From positions 1 to 64,000 of the forward strand of contig JASMLY010000015.1 of assembly GCA_030748455.1 (NCBI GenBank): a stretch of 64,000 nucleotides of DNA. Direction: 5' to 3'. Of this stretch, positions 16,374 through 24,974 are shown piece after piece. The translations under genes were made by a program, and so were the position numbers. The notes beneath the pieces are model-generated. The model was not told the DNA's origin. It saw only the letters and a program-made list of their open reading frames with translations, and did not search any database. Origin of the DNA: Phycisphaerales bacterium (GTDB taxonomy: Bacteria > Planctomycetota > Phycisphaerae > Phycisphaerales > SM1A02). Each line of letters begins with the position of its first letter. The first letter of the stretch is position 1.

Positions 16374-17558
16374 ATGGCATTAGCACCGATAGAAGACATT
16401 TTGGACGATCTTCGAAAAGGCAAGGTCGTCGTTTTGATTGATGACGAAGATCGTGAAAATGAAGGTGATTTTGTCGTGGCTACTGAACATATCAATGTGG
16501 AGCTCATCAACTTTTTAACCCGTGTTGGTGGTGGATATTTGTGCGTTGCTATGACTGGAGAAGAATGCGACCGCCTTGAGTTGGGTCCCCAAGTAGCAGA
16601 GAATACAAGTGTTCGAGGAACACCTTTTACTATCAGCGTCGATGGGCACCCACGCCACGGAGTTACCACAGGTATTTCCGCAGCTGACCGTGTTAAAACG
16701 CTTGAACTTTTAGTCGATGAACAATCTCGCCCAGATGATTTTGTACGACCAGGTCACATTAATCCACTTCGAGCTCGAGACGGAGGAGTTCTTGCAAGAA
16801 CAGGCCAAACAGAGGGATCTGTTGATTTGTGCAAACTTGCAGGGCTCAAGCCTTCAGCAGTCATTATTGAAGTGGTAAAAGAAGACGGTGAGATGGCTCG
16901 TGTACCCGACCTCGAAAAAATGTGCGAAGAGCACAATTTTAAAATGTGTTCGGTCGAACAGATCATTGAATACCGACTTGCTCGGGAAAGTTTGGTTACA
17001 AGAATTTCTCCAAAGTCAGGCACACCAGTTGAAACGCCATATGGCACCTTTAATCTGATCGCATATCACAGTGCAATTGATGCGGTTCCACATCTCGCCC
17101 TTGCCGTTGGTGGAGTAGGCGAACTCGATGAATATGGGGCAGCAACTCCCATTCATGAACCAACACTTGTTCGTGTTCATCGGCGCAATTTACTCGGTGA
17201 CATTTTTGATGCTTCTGACCACCCTTCTGGAAAAGAACTTCGCGCTTCACTACGGATGATTGCAGAGGAGGGTCGTGGCGCACTCATTTATATGCGACCC
17301 GAACAATATGGTGATGAGTTCATCGACCGCTTGCAAAAAATTCAACGCCCCGAGTCTGATGTCAATGTTCCAGACCTCACAGTGTCAGAACAACCAATGG
17401 ACCGCCGTGATTATGGAACAGGCGTGCAAATTATCCGAGACCTTGGCTTGAAAAAATTGAAACTACTCACCAATCACCCCAAACACCTCACCGCTTTGCA
17501 CGGTTTTGGCATCGATATCGCCGAGGAGATTCCTATCGATACGAATGGGGATCGTTAA
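16374..17558 (+). CDS. ribBA: RibBA-type protein: active DHBP synthase, degenerate GTP cyclohydrolase II
   Basis: The 394-residue riboflavin-pathway protein has two halves. Residues 1-200 are 3,4-dihydroxy-2-butanone-4-phosphate synthase with intact signatures: DDEDRENEGDFV, GYLCVAMTG, FTISVDG, RPGHINPLRARDGGVLARTG and QTEGSVDL. Residues 205-394 keep the GTP cyclohydrolase II fold (Y-H-S...H-LAL near 225, EPTLVRVHRRNLLGD, EEGRGALIYMRPEQ, DYGTGVQIIRDLG, LLTNHPKH). However, the zinc-binding Cys...CDC motif is replaced by DIFDASDHPSGKEL, and the RQEGRGIGL-type catalytic segment reads RPEQYGDEF. The second half is therefore probably non-catalytic, and a separate RibA should exist elsewhere. It starts 9 bp after the RAYT gene, with no sign of being part of it. 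Confidence 0.9.
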   Translation: MALAPIEDILDDLRKGKVVVLIDDEDRENEGDFVVATEHINVELINFLTRVGGGYLCVAMTGEECDRLELGPQVAENTSVRGTPFTISVDGHPRHGVTTGISAADRVKTLELLVDEQSRPDDFVRPGHINPLRARDGGVLARTGQTEGSVDLCKLAGLKPSAVIIEVVKEDGEMARVPDLEKMCEEHNFKMCSVEQIIEYRLARESLVTRISPKSGTPVETPYGTFNLIAYHSAIDAVPHLALAVGGVGELDEYGAATPIHEPTLVRVHRRNLLGDIFDASDHPSGKELRASLRMIAEEGRGALIYMRPEQYGDEFIDRLQKIQRPESDVNVPDLTVSEQPMDRRDYGTGVQIIRDLGLKKLKLLTNHPKHLTALHGFGIDIAEEIPIDTNGDR

Positions 17559-18376
17559 TCACGATTCCCAAACAGAATGGCGAGACGGAAGCAGAGTTTT
17601 ACGGCTTCAAGATAAATCCAGACGAGGGTGACCATCAAGATAAATCCGCAGAACCATTCCATCTGCTTTGGGACATTTGCGTTGACGTGTTGCTCGACCA
17701 TTCCAAAATCGATAATCAGCCACAGTGAAGCAACTCCTAGGATGAGCACGTTGAGCCCAATCCCAATGAGTGCCGACGTTTCACCTCCAAAAGCAGAGGT
17801 AAGTGACAAAAAGGGCATTTGTGCCCCAAACAAAGACATGACGAAGGAAATGAGGTACGTCACAAAAATGCCAAGTGTTAAAATTTGGACCGCAGCGGTG
17901 AACTTTTTCGTTGGTCGCAAAATTCTAAAATAATACAACGCAAGCATCGAAATGAGAATCGAAATGGTAATGACAAAGGCTTGTAGTGCAATTCCACCCA
18001 CCGCTCCATACCCCATATTTTCGAGTGTGCCATCAAGTGCATTTGTAATGACACCCAAAAACGCACCTTGTACAAGAGCATAAATCCAAGCAGTTTGTTT
18101 GGCCCGCATTGGGTTTCGGAAAACCATGAAATAGACCACAATGGTGGCTATGACCCCCCCGATCCCTAGCGGCCAAGCAAGAGCCGGATGATTTTGCGTG
18201 ATCCAAATCCCGAGCATCCCCCCAATGACGCAAATTACTGTCAGCATTCCAGTTTTATTGACAACCCCCTGTACCGATGCTGTTTCATCGGTGCTAGCGG
18301 CAGAACCGACGTTCCATACATCTGGATTGTTCAAAACCGGGTTGCTTGAATCTAACATGTTTCTTTGATGTCGCAT
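17555..18376 (-). CDS. Bax inhibitor-1/YccA family membrane protein
   Basis: The 273-residue protein has seven predicted membrane helices after a polar N-terminus of about 40 residues. Conserved family features include FRNPMRAKQTAWIYALVQGAFLGVIT near the second helix and FGAQMPFL before the last helices. The ending IIDFGMVEQHVNAN...MEWFCGFILMVTLVWIYLEAVKL is diagnostic of the UPF0005/YccA group. Its biological role in bacteria is uncertain (ion leak or membrane stress). The start at 18376 is set by a GGAGGT ribosome site 8 bases away; longer and shorter Met starts exist. The stop overlaps that of ribBA on the other strand. Confidence 0.88.
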   Translation of the reverse strand: MRHQRNMLDSSNPVLNNPDVWNVGSAASTDETASVQGVVNKTGMLTVICVIGGMLGIWITQNHPALAWPLGIGGVIATIVVYFMVFRNPMRAKQTAWIYALVQGAFLGVITNALDGTLENMGYGAVGGIALQAFVITISILISMLALYYFRILRPTKKFTAAVQILTLGIFVTYLISFVMSLFGAQMPFLSLTSAFGGETSALIGIGLNVLILGVASLWLIIDFGMVEQHVNANVPKQMEWFCGFILMVTLVWIYLEAVKLCFRLAILFGNRD

Positions 18377-18384
18377 AGGAAAGT

Positions 18385-18390
18385 ACCTCC
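18385..18390 (-). promoter_or_regulatory. Ribosome binding site fixing the Bax-inhibitor start
   Basis: On the minus strand GGAGGT lies 8 bases before the ATG at 18376. It is the strongest Shine-Dalgarno match noticed in the window and favours that start over the ATG at 18358. Confidence 0.65.
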
Positions 18391-18430
18391 GTGGAAAGAT
18401 AAGAGTGGTGTATTCTACACAGATATTCAT

Positions 18431-19555
18431 ATGCATATCCAAAAACTCATTTTAGCCTTCGAAACTTTTGCACCTACATATCTTGCCAATGATTGGGACA
18501 ATGTTGGTCTGCTCGTGGGTTCGAAAACATGGTCTGCCGACAACATTTTGTTGACGATTGATTTAACGGAAGCGGTGATGCAAGAAGCAATTGGCATGAA
18601 AGCGGACACAATCGTCTCCTATCATCCGCCGATCTTTCACCCACTAAAATCAATCACCGGTGATTCTTTTAAAGAAAGAGTTGTGCTTGATGCGATCACA
18701 AACCATATCGCCATTTATTCTCCACACACATCACTTGATGTTGCAACTGGTGGCGTAAACGATTGGATTGTTTCTTGTTTTGGAAGCGGTGATGTACGAG
18801 CATTGCGGCCGTTTGGCAACTTGCCCCCCAACGAAGAATGTAAGTTAGTTACGTATTGTCCTGAAGACCAAATAGAAGAGTTGCGATTATCGCTCTCAAG
18901 TGTTGGTTGTGGACGAATTGGTTTGTACGAACAATGTTCTTTTTCCGCAAAAGGAACTGGCACATTTTTAGGTAAAGAGGGAACAAACCCAACGCAGGGA
19001 GAAGCCGGCGAATTACAACAAGTAATTGAATGTAAATTTGAAATGGTCGTTTCAAAGTCCTCGCTTTCTCTCGCAATACAGACGCTCCGCCAGTTTCACC
19101 CATACGAAGAACCAGCGCTTGAAGTGCATGAACTTGGCGAACGACCCCGAAGAGAAATGGGTGTGGGTCGACGGGTGCACCTTGACCAGCCGATGCAACT
19201 CGATGCTCTTGCTCGAAAGTTGAAAAAACATCTGGGAATTGGGTATGTTCGCGTTGCACCTGCAGCAGGAAAAGATGACAGGGCGAAGGTGCAAACAATC
19301 GGTCTCTGTGCTGGAGCTGGGGGATCAGTGTGCAACCTTGCAATTGATGATGGGTGCGAAGTGTTTATCACAGGAGAAATGACCCACCACGATGTGGTTG
19401 CTGCAACAGCTCGAGGGTGCACCGTTGTCTTGACGGGGCATACCAACAGTGAACGAGGATATTTACCAAAACTAAAAGAGCAACTCTCTACGCTTTTACC
19501 TGAAGCAAACATCTCGGTGAGTACGGCTGATGCCCCGCTTTGGACCTACTATTAA
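18431..19555 (+). CDS. Nif3-like dinuclear metal protein (YqfO/YbgI family)
   Basis: The 374-residue protein belongs to the Nif3 family, annotated variously as GTP cyclohydrolase I type 2 or a dinuclear metal center protein; the true reaction is not settled. The N-terminal half has DWDNVGLLVGS and the metal motif SYHPPIFHPLKS. The C-terminal half ends with ITGEMTHHDVV and GHTNSERGYLP, supplying the other ligands. Between them (about 135-250) is the PII/CutA-like insert found in longer YqfO-type members, including FHPYEEPALEV. The ATG at 18431 is preferred to 18365 because family similarity starts there. It is divergent from the Bax-inhibitor gene. Confidence 0.88.
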   Translation: MHIQKLILAFETFAPTYLANDWDNVGLLVGSKTWSADNILLTIDLTEAVMQEAIGMKADTIVSYHPPIFHPLKSITGDSFKERVVLDAITNHIAIYSPHTSLDVATGGVNDWIVSCFGSGDVRALRPFGNLPPNEECKLVTYCPEDQIEELRLSLSSVGCGRIGLYEQCSFSAKGTGTFLGKEGTNPTQGEAGELQQVIECKFEMVVSKSSLSLAIQTLRQFHPYEEPALEVHELGERPRREMGVGRRVHLDQPMQLDALARKLKKHLGIGYVRVAPAAGKDDRAKVQTIGLCAGAGGSVCNLAIDDGCEVFITGEMTHHDVVAATARGCTVVLTGHTNSERGYLPKLKEQLSTLLPEANISVSTADAPLWTYY

Positions 19556-19558
19556 AAA

Positions 19559-20128
19559 CTAATCCTCGGTTAGTTTTTTGTATTCTGGGCAAGTAACAAC
19601 ATGATCGTTCACCATCCCAACTGCTTGCATAAATGCGTAGCAAATGGTTGGCCCAACAAATTTAAAACCATGCTTCTTTAGGTCTTTTGCCATGGTCTCA
19701 CTGATCTGCGTTGAGGCGGGAATTTGTGATTCTCTTTTCCACTTGTTGATGATTGGTTTGTGATCGACATGTTTCCACAAAAAGTCGTTAAACGACTCAT
19801 TGCCATGTTCCATAATTTTTAACCACGCTTTTGCATTCGCTATTGCCCCATTAATTTTTGCCTTGCTTCGGATGATTCCCTCATCTTTGAGAAGTCGATT
19901 GACTTGCTGCTTGCCATAGCGAGCGACGATTTCTGGATTGAACGCATCAAATGCTACTCTAAAATTTTCTCGCTTTTTCAACACGATGATCCAAGACAAA
20001 CCGGCTTGAAAACCATCAAGGCACAATTTTTCATACAACGCCTGATCATGATGTTCCGGAAGGCCCCACTCATTGTCGTGGTAGTCGATATATACAGGAT
20101 CAGTTCCACACCACGTACATCGTGCCAT
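19559..20128 (-). CDS. tag: DNA-3-methyladenine glycosylase I
   Basis: The 189-residue base-excision repair enzyme removes 3-methyladenine from DNA. It carries the Tag signatures RCTWCGTDPVYIDYHDNEWG at the N-terminus (Cys4 and His17 zinc ligands), FQAGLSWIIVLKKRENFR with the catalytic Glu shortly before, and the C-terminal zinc residues in MVNDHVVTCPEY. The length matches the E. coli enzyme. It is convergent with the Nif3 gene, with a 3-bp gap, and its start is about 60 bp from the next plus-strand gene. Confidence 0.95.
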   Translation of the reverse strand: MARCTWCGTDPVYIDYHDNEWGLPEHHDQALYEKLCLDGFQAGLSWIIVLKKRENFRVAFDAFNPEIVARYGKQQVNRLLKDEGIIRSKAKINGAIANAKAWLKIMEHGNESFNDFLWKHVDHKPIINKWKRESQIPASTQISETMAKDLKKHGFKFVGPTICYAFMQAVGMVNDHVVTCPEYKKLTED

Positions 20129-20189
20129 CTTTGTTATGATAGTCAGATATGCATCAACGAACGGGAGTATGCACTGTGGGATTCCGAGT

Positions 20190-21353
20190 ATGAAAATTTA
20201 TCTAGTACGCCGAAACGGGACAGACCTTGGAACATTTACCAAGCGGCAAATCAAGCGGGGTATTCTTGAAAACAGGTTCAAGCACACCGATGTAATGCAA
20301 GCTGATGGAAGCGAAACATGGATCAGGCTCGGCGATGTATCGAAGCTCAGTGGTCTCTTTAAAGACGAAGAAAATGAGAACCCTCATCATGATCCCACAG
20401 ACCCACTTCATGATTCGTTTGTTATTGATCCGGACTCTGCAGATCAAACAGGTTTTGGAACACAAGTAGTTGACCCCGCCGCATCGAGCGTTGATCTCGA
20501 AACAGATCGGTTTGATGATAGCGATTCAGAAGATGAATCAGTTGATCAAGACCCACCTATCGACGCCGCCCAAGCACAGTCTGACCTCAGGCAGGCGACA
20601 GTCTTTGCGACTCAAAACTTTTTGCGTCGTTCATTGTTTATGAATAATGCAGACTCTATTCAGAAGTATGGGTTGATCTTGCAGTACCTGGGCTTGATTA
20701 GCCTAGGGCTTTTTACATTCTTCGTGCAGAGAAACTCACCAACTTCACCACCATATTTGCAGGCTGCCTCTTGGGCAGTTGCAATTGTTATTGGTGGAGT
20801 AGCCGCTGCAAAATGTCGTTTTGCAGGACAGAGGCTCGTTGCAAGTACACCCACGTCTGTTAGGGGACCTGAGCCGCTAAGCATGCTTGGTTTGATGATC
20901 CTCGTTGGTGGACTTGCGTTGTTAACAGGCGTAGTTTTACTCGCCTTTTTTATGGGTGAGAAAGAAACCGAAGATAGTGTATGGATAATTCTGTATGGCA
21001 TACTTGGACTTCTTGCAACCATACTTGCATCTGGTCTGGTACTAAGCCCGTCTGTTACAAATGTTGAAATTGAAACCGTCAGCTCAACCGAGGAAGGTTT
21101 TGGGTTGATTGCACTTGTAGCAAAGGCGGGTATATTGGTCAGCCCATTTGTTCTTGCAAGCTGCGCGGCGGTTGGTTTATTGCGAGGTTTAGTTGCCACG
21201 TACCATTTGTGGCAAAATGATGGTGTGGTAGTTAGTACGAACATGTCTGGCTGGGAACCATCCTTCATACTTTTTCTTGTTGGAGGGTTTTATCCCCTCG
21301 TCATGTACTTTGTGCTGTTGGTCTACACCATGTTCGAACGCATGTTTAGATAA
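20190..21353 (+). CDS. Membrane protein with N-terminal GYF-type domain
   Basis: The 387-residue protein begins with a GYF_2-like module: MKIYLVRRNGTDLGTFTKRQIKRGI, then DVMQADGSETWIRLGDV, typical of planctomycete membrane proteins. An acidic low-complexity linker of Asp and Ser covers about 75-135. Five or six membrane helices follow (from about YLGLISLGLFTFFV to the end). The function is unknown; GYF-like modules usually mediate protein contacts. The frame is open from 20136, but family similarity begins at 20190. The protein ends 3 bp from the convergent AsmA-like gene. Confidence 0.72.
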   Translation: MKIYLVRRNGTDLGTFTKRQIKRGILENRFKHTDVMQADGSETWIRLGDVSKLSGLFKDEENENPHHDPTDPLHDSFVIDPDSADQTGFGTQVVDPAASSVDLETDRFDDSDSEDESVDQDPPIDAAQAQSDLRQATVFATQNFLRRSLFMNNADSIQKYGLILQYLGLISLGLFTFFVQRNSPTSPPYLQAASWAVAIVIGGVAAAKCRFAGQRLVASTPTSVRGPEPLSMLGLMILVGGLALLTGVVLLAFFMGEKETEDSVWIILYGILGLLATILASGLVLSPSVTNVEIETVSSTEEGFGLIALVAKAGILVSPFVLASCAAVGLLRGLVATYHLWQNDGVVVSTNMSGWEPSFILFLVGGFYPLVMYFVLLVYTMFERMFR

Positions 21354-21356
21354 CCC

Positions 21357-24059
21357 TTACTGTAACAACTCCTCAATCAAGTCTAATGGATTAGGGGCTT
21401 CATCATCACCACCAAAAGTGTTGTTGATAAAGTTATGTATGCCATTATTCATGAGGAGTTCAACAAGGTCAAAGTCTGGATCAACGCGGGTGTTTGGTGT
21501 ATCGATTGTCCCCGTGATAAGAATGGGAACATCAATGTCCGTTGCAAGCCCTCGCAGTTCCTTGATCGAATACCCAAGCCCCGTCAGAGGAACAGCTGTT
21601 TGAATGTTCAACGCATTCGTTACAAAATTGATTGATCCCGAATATGGAATCGTATATTTGTTATCTAAAACAAGATTGAATTTTTTATATGTTGCAATGC
21701 CGTCACGAATCTGTATTTGTATAGGTTCAAAATAACCAGAAACAACTTCACGATGTGTGGAGTTAAACATAGGGAGGAGCTGCATAGTAATTGAGCCACT
21801 GTCAAGTTCTACTTCTCCGATGTCAATGGATACGTCAGCCTGTAACTCTGAGACATCCCCAGCAAGTGAAACCTGTACGCCACTTGCATTGAACCTGATG
21901 GGTTTCTTGATCGTTCGGATGTCTGAAAGAACAGGACCAAGATCTTTGAGCAGGTGCCTTGTTAGGCCCTGAGACAAGCGAAGATCTACGTTTGTTGGCG
22001 AGTCTTCGTTGGTGTAAAGCTTTCCATCAAAAAAAGTGAGTGACGATTCAAAGGCAGCTTTTGGTGCAGTACCCCCAAGTCTAACAACGGGTTTGTTAAA
22101 AACGTCGTTTGCAATGATCTCAGTAGAAATTGGGGTGCCAATCGTATCAACCAACAGACCATTTGTAGAGCACATTGCGTCGACAAGTCTTGTATCAAGT
22201 CCAGTAATCGAAAGGTGCGCATTCAAGTTATCCGTTGCACTCCTAGAGGTTACGCCTCGAATAAAAGTATGTTGATTTCCAATGTGCACATTGGTTTCAA
22301 ACGAGGCGTTGCCACGTGTGTCAATCGATTGTGCAGAAAAATCAACCGTTGCCACCGAATCAATTTTGGTGTTGAGAAGAGAGCTCGCAAGGGATTGCTG
22401 CACAGATGCGAGAACTTCAACTTGTTCGAACGAAGATATCTCACCTTCTTGTATCTTTGCAACGCAAGACCCACGAACGTTTTTACTACGAAAATGACAA
22501 TCTGCCGATTGACCACGCAATGACAAGTCAATAGAGAATGTATCGCCGAAATCCCTTGTTGGATTGACGTGCTCGTTTGGAATACAGCCAACTAACAGGG
22601 TGGAAGGAACGTTTTGGAATGAGATGTCACCTTCTCCGTATGGAAGTGTACCAATAGTAGTTTTCCACAAGTCATCAAGTCCATCAAGTTTATCTAACGA
22701 ATGCAGTGAAGTGTGAAAGGAAGACTTCGTTTCATTGATCATTGCTTCCCCTTCGAGAGAGAAGTTTCCGTGAAGGACATCTGCGCGAACATCAGCCGAG
22801 ATTGATTCTATAACCGTGGATTCACCATACTGCACCAAACCATGAAGTCCTAGAGATCCAACAATTGAATTTTCAGATACACCAACCAAAGCGAGTTGAT
22901 CTAAACGAACATCAAGCGTTGGGTTTCCAGAGAGCGTACCTTCAGAATATGTTTGTAGGAGGTCATTGTGAATATTCGCGGTTAACTCTACGTCGGTGAG
23001 TGCGCCGTCTTCAGAATCCACTGACGCAGAGATTGTGAGATGTTTTGAGATAAAGGAAGCTATGGGCGTGGTCTCGCTGTCTCCTCTGCTCAATTTTGCG
23101 CTCATCGTCGGACCTATATCTCTTGTCGTGTGTATTTTTAGTGTGTCGAGAAACGGAGTTAGAATTGTTGTAGGGACATCAGAAACATGTACCGAACCGA
23201 TGACCGCCCAATCACCTACTGTAAACAAATCTTGTGTATCAGATTTGACAAGTTGTGTTTTACAAAAAACAGTTCCCCGTTCTTGATCGAACTCAGTAAG
23301 CGACCCGTTGACACCAACGTTCAAAGATTTGGAAATGTTCGGCGAAGAAATTGCACCACTACATGTATCGATTACCCACCCGCGCACGCCATTCCAGGCT
23401 GGCAGTGCGGCATTATCAATTCGTACCGTAAGTGTCCCTGAGCCTTCTGGATTTATAGCTCCAGAATTGGTGACAAGTGTAGGAGATTTACACGTTGCCT
23501 CTATAGATCCCCCTCGCATGGTCTGGGCACTGAGCGTCGCGAGGAAATGGTGTCCCGGATCAACATCGAGCGTTGTTTCTACATTTGTGTAGCGCAACAC
23601 ATCTTCTGTTTCAATTGTGAGTGTGTCGAGCGAAAGCGTAAGAAGAAGTTTAGAAAAGATCGCAGAGCTCCCCTTTTTTTGATTTGAGGGGTTCGAGTTG
23701 CGATCTGCATTTTTTTTCGTATTGGTACGCTGCGTATCAAAATCGTTTGTAGTAAAGGTAAGGGTTGCGGTACCGCTCCCATGCGCATCGATCGGTTTTG
23801 TACCCAATAAGAGACCAAACAAACTGTTACGAATTCCAAGGGTAAGATCAGCAGATCCGTACGCGTGCTCTACATGGAGGTCTGAGACGAGTTGCGGACC
23901 AGCCCAACTCAGTTCGATTTCGCCAATTTCATACCCTTTGTTTTCTGCCTCGTTACGGATGACCTGTTGGGCGATTGCTGGAATCACAACATACCCAACG
24001 ATGGCCAACCCTATGATCAGGCTACTTGTAACTAGAGCTACTTTTCTTTTCTTCGTCAT
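21357..24059 (-). CDS. Large AsmA-like envelope protein
   Basis: The 900-residue protein has one N-terminal membrane helix (about 8-30, VTSSLIIGLAIVGYVVIPAI) and then a long beta-rich region rich in Ser, Thr and Asp. The first block, EAENKGYEIGEIELSW...LVSDLHVEH, and the last block, LRGLATDIDVPILITGTIDTP, resemble AsmA/TamB-type proteins that bridge or transport lipids at the cell envelope. Similarity is by pattern only, so the family call is tentative. There are no cysteines that suggest catalysis. It stands alone, divergent from ispE. Confidence 0.55.
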   Translation of the reverse strand: MTKKRKVALVTSSLIIGLAIVGYVVIPAIAQQVIRNEAENKGYEIGEIELSWAGPQLVSDLHVEHAYGSADLTLGIRNSLFGLLLGTKPIDAHGSGTATLTFTTNDFDTQRTNTKKNADRNSNPSNQKKGSSAIFSKLLLTLSLDTLTIETEDVLRYTNVETTLDVDPGHHFLATLSAQTMRGGSIEATCKSPTLVTNSGAINPEGSGTLTVRIDNAALPAWNGVRGWVIDTCSGAISSPNISKSLNVGVNGSLTEFDQERGTVFCKTQLVKSDTQDLFTVGDWAVIGSVHVSDVPTTILTPFLDTLKIHTTRDIGPTMSAKLSRGDSETTPIASFISKHLTISASVDSEDGALTDVELTANIHNDLLQTYSEGTLSGNPTLDVRLDQLALVGVSENSIVGSLGLHGLVQYGESTVIESISADVRADVLHGNFSLEGEAMINETKSSFHTSLHSLDKLDGLDDLWKTTIGTLPYGEGDISFQNVPSTLLVGCIPNEHVNPTRDFGDTFSIDLSLRGQSADCHFRSKNVRGSCVAKIQEGEISSFEQVEVLASVQQSLASSLLNTKIDSVATVDFSAQSIDTRGNASFETNVHIGNQHTFIRGVTSRSATDNLNAHLSITGLDTRLVDAMCSTNGLLVDTIGTPISTEIIANDVFNKPVVRLGGTAPKAAFESSLTFFDGKLYTNEDSPTNVDLRLSQGLTRHLLKDLGPVLSDIRTIKKPIRFNASGVQVSLAGDVSELQADVSIDIGEVELDSGSITMQLLPMFNSTHREVVSGYFEPIQIQIRDGIATYKKFNLVLDNKYTIPYSGSINFVTNALNIQTAVPLTGLGYSIKELRGLATDIDVPILITGTIDTPNTRVDPDFDLVELLMNNGIHNFINNTFGGDDEAPNPLDLIEELLQ

Positions 24060-24098
24060 TGAGTGTGAATCGTACAGGTTTGTTATGCTTCACGAGAT

Positions 24099-24974
24099 AT
24101 GCGTCAAACGCTCAAACGATCTGCTCATGCAAAGATAAACCTCTCCCTCTCCGTGGGCGCACCGCTTGAGAGCCGCAATATGTTGCATCCAATTGCATCG
24201 TGGATGTCAACAATCGATTTGTGTGATGAAATCACCGTTACGCGTCTTGATGAGGGGGATTTGTCCCGTTATGCCATTGTGTGGCACGAGGAGGCGCTAC
24301 AAACAACCCCAATTGATTGGCCTATAACGAGCGATTTGGCGGTTCGAGCGCATCGTTTTCTAGAAGCTGAAGTAGGGCACACCCTTCCGGTGCAGTTAAA
24401 GCTTGAAAAACGTATTCCTCTCGGAGCAGGTCTTGGAGGTGGGTCTTCAGATGCAGCGGCAATGCTTCAGGCAGTTGCTGTGTTGTTTGATTTGGATGTT
24501 GATTTGCATAAGATTGCTGCTTCCCTCGGTTCAGATGTTACATTTTTGCTTACTGGGGGTTCTTCGATTGTGGGTGGTGTCGGGGATGAACTTTCAGGGT
24601 TCGACCCCCCCGACTTACCGATCGTACTCGTGATCCCCCCCTACGGATGTGCAACCGGCGAGGTGTATGATGCATTCGATGAACTTCAACAAGGAAAACT
24701 CGATTTGGATCGCGTATGTAGGGGTGAGTTTTTTAACGATCTTACTCTCGCCGCTACTGAAGTAGCAACGTGCCTTGCCAAGGACATGGAGCGGATCGAA
24801 ACGCTAGTAAAAGAGAAAGTACACCTCTCTGGAAGTGGTTCAAGCATGTTTGTTATCTGCGATACTACGACCCATGCAGAAACCCTCGCGCAGATGATTC
24901 AAGAAACGACGGGTCTCGTTGCAATTGCTACACACACAAGTATTCCAAAAAAGGAATTGGAGATTACAGAATGA
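24099..24974 (+). CDS. ispE: 4-diphosphocytidyl-2-C-methyl-D-erythritol kinase
   Basis: The 291-residue GHMP kinase catalyses the ATP-dependent step of the MEP pathway to isoprenoid precursors. The substrate-binding AHAKINLSLSV lies near the N-terminus. The ATP loop PLGAGLGGGSSDAAAML is near residue 107, and GSDVTFLLTGG and HLSGSGSSMFVI follow as motif 3. The length is normal. It overlaps the following peptidase gene by ATGA. Presence of the MEP route fits the need for polyprenyl chains for menaquinone and lipid II handled elsewhere in this window. Confidence 0.94.
   Translation: MRQTLKRSAHAKINLSLSVGAPLESRNMLHPIASWMSTIDLCDEITVTRLDEGDLSRYAIVWHEEALQTTPIDWPITSDLAVRAHRFLEAEVGHTLPVQLKLEKRIPLGAGLGGGSSDAAAMLQAVAVLFDLDVDLHKIAASLGSDVTFLLTGGSSIVGGVGDELSGFDPPDLPIVLVIPPYGCATGEVYDAFDELQQGKLDLDRVCRGEFFNDLTLAATEVATCLAKDMERIETLVKEKVHLSGSGSSMFVICDTTTHAETLAQMIQETTGLVAIATHTSIPKKELEITE

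Noticed and set aside
24770..24970. N-terminal extension of the M3 peptidase into ispE.
   Set aside because: The 67 extra residues are Cys/Arg-rich and out of character, and the ATGA start at 24971 is clearly better.
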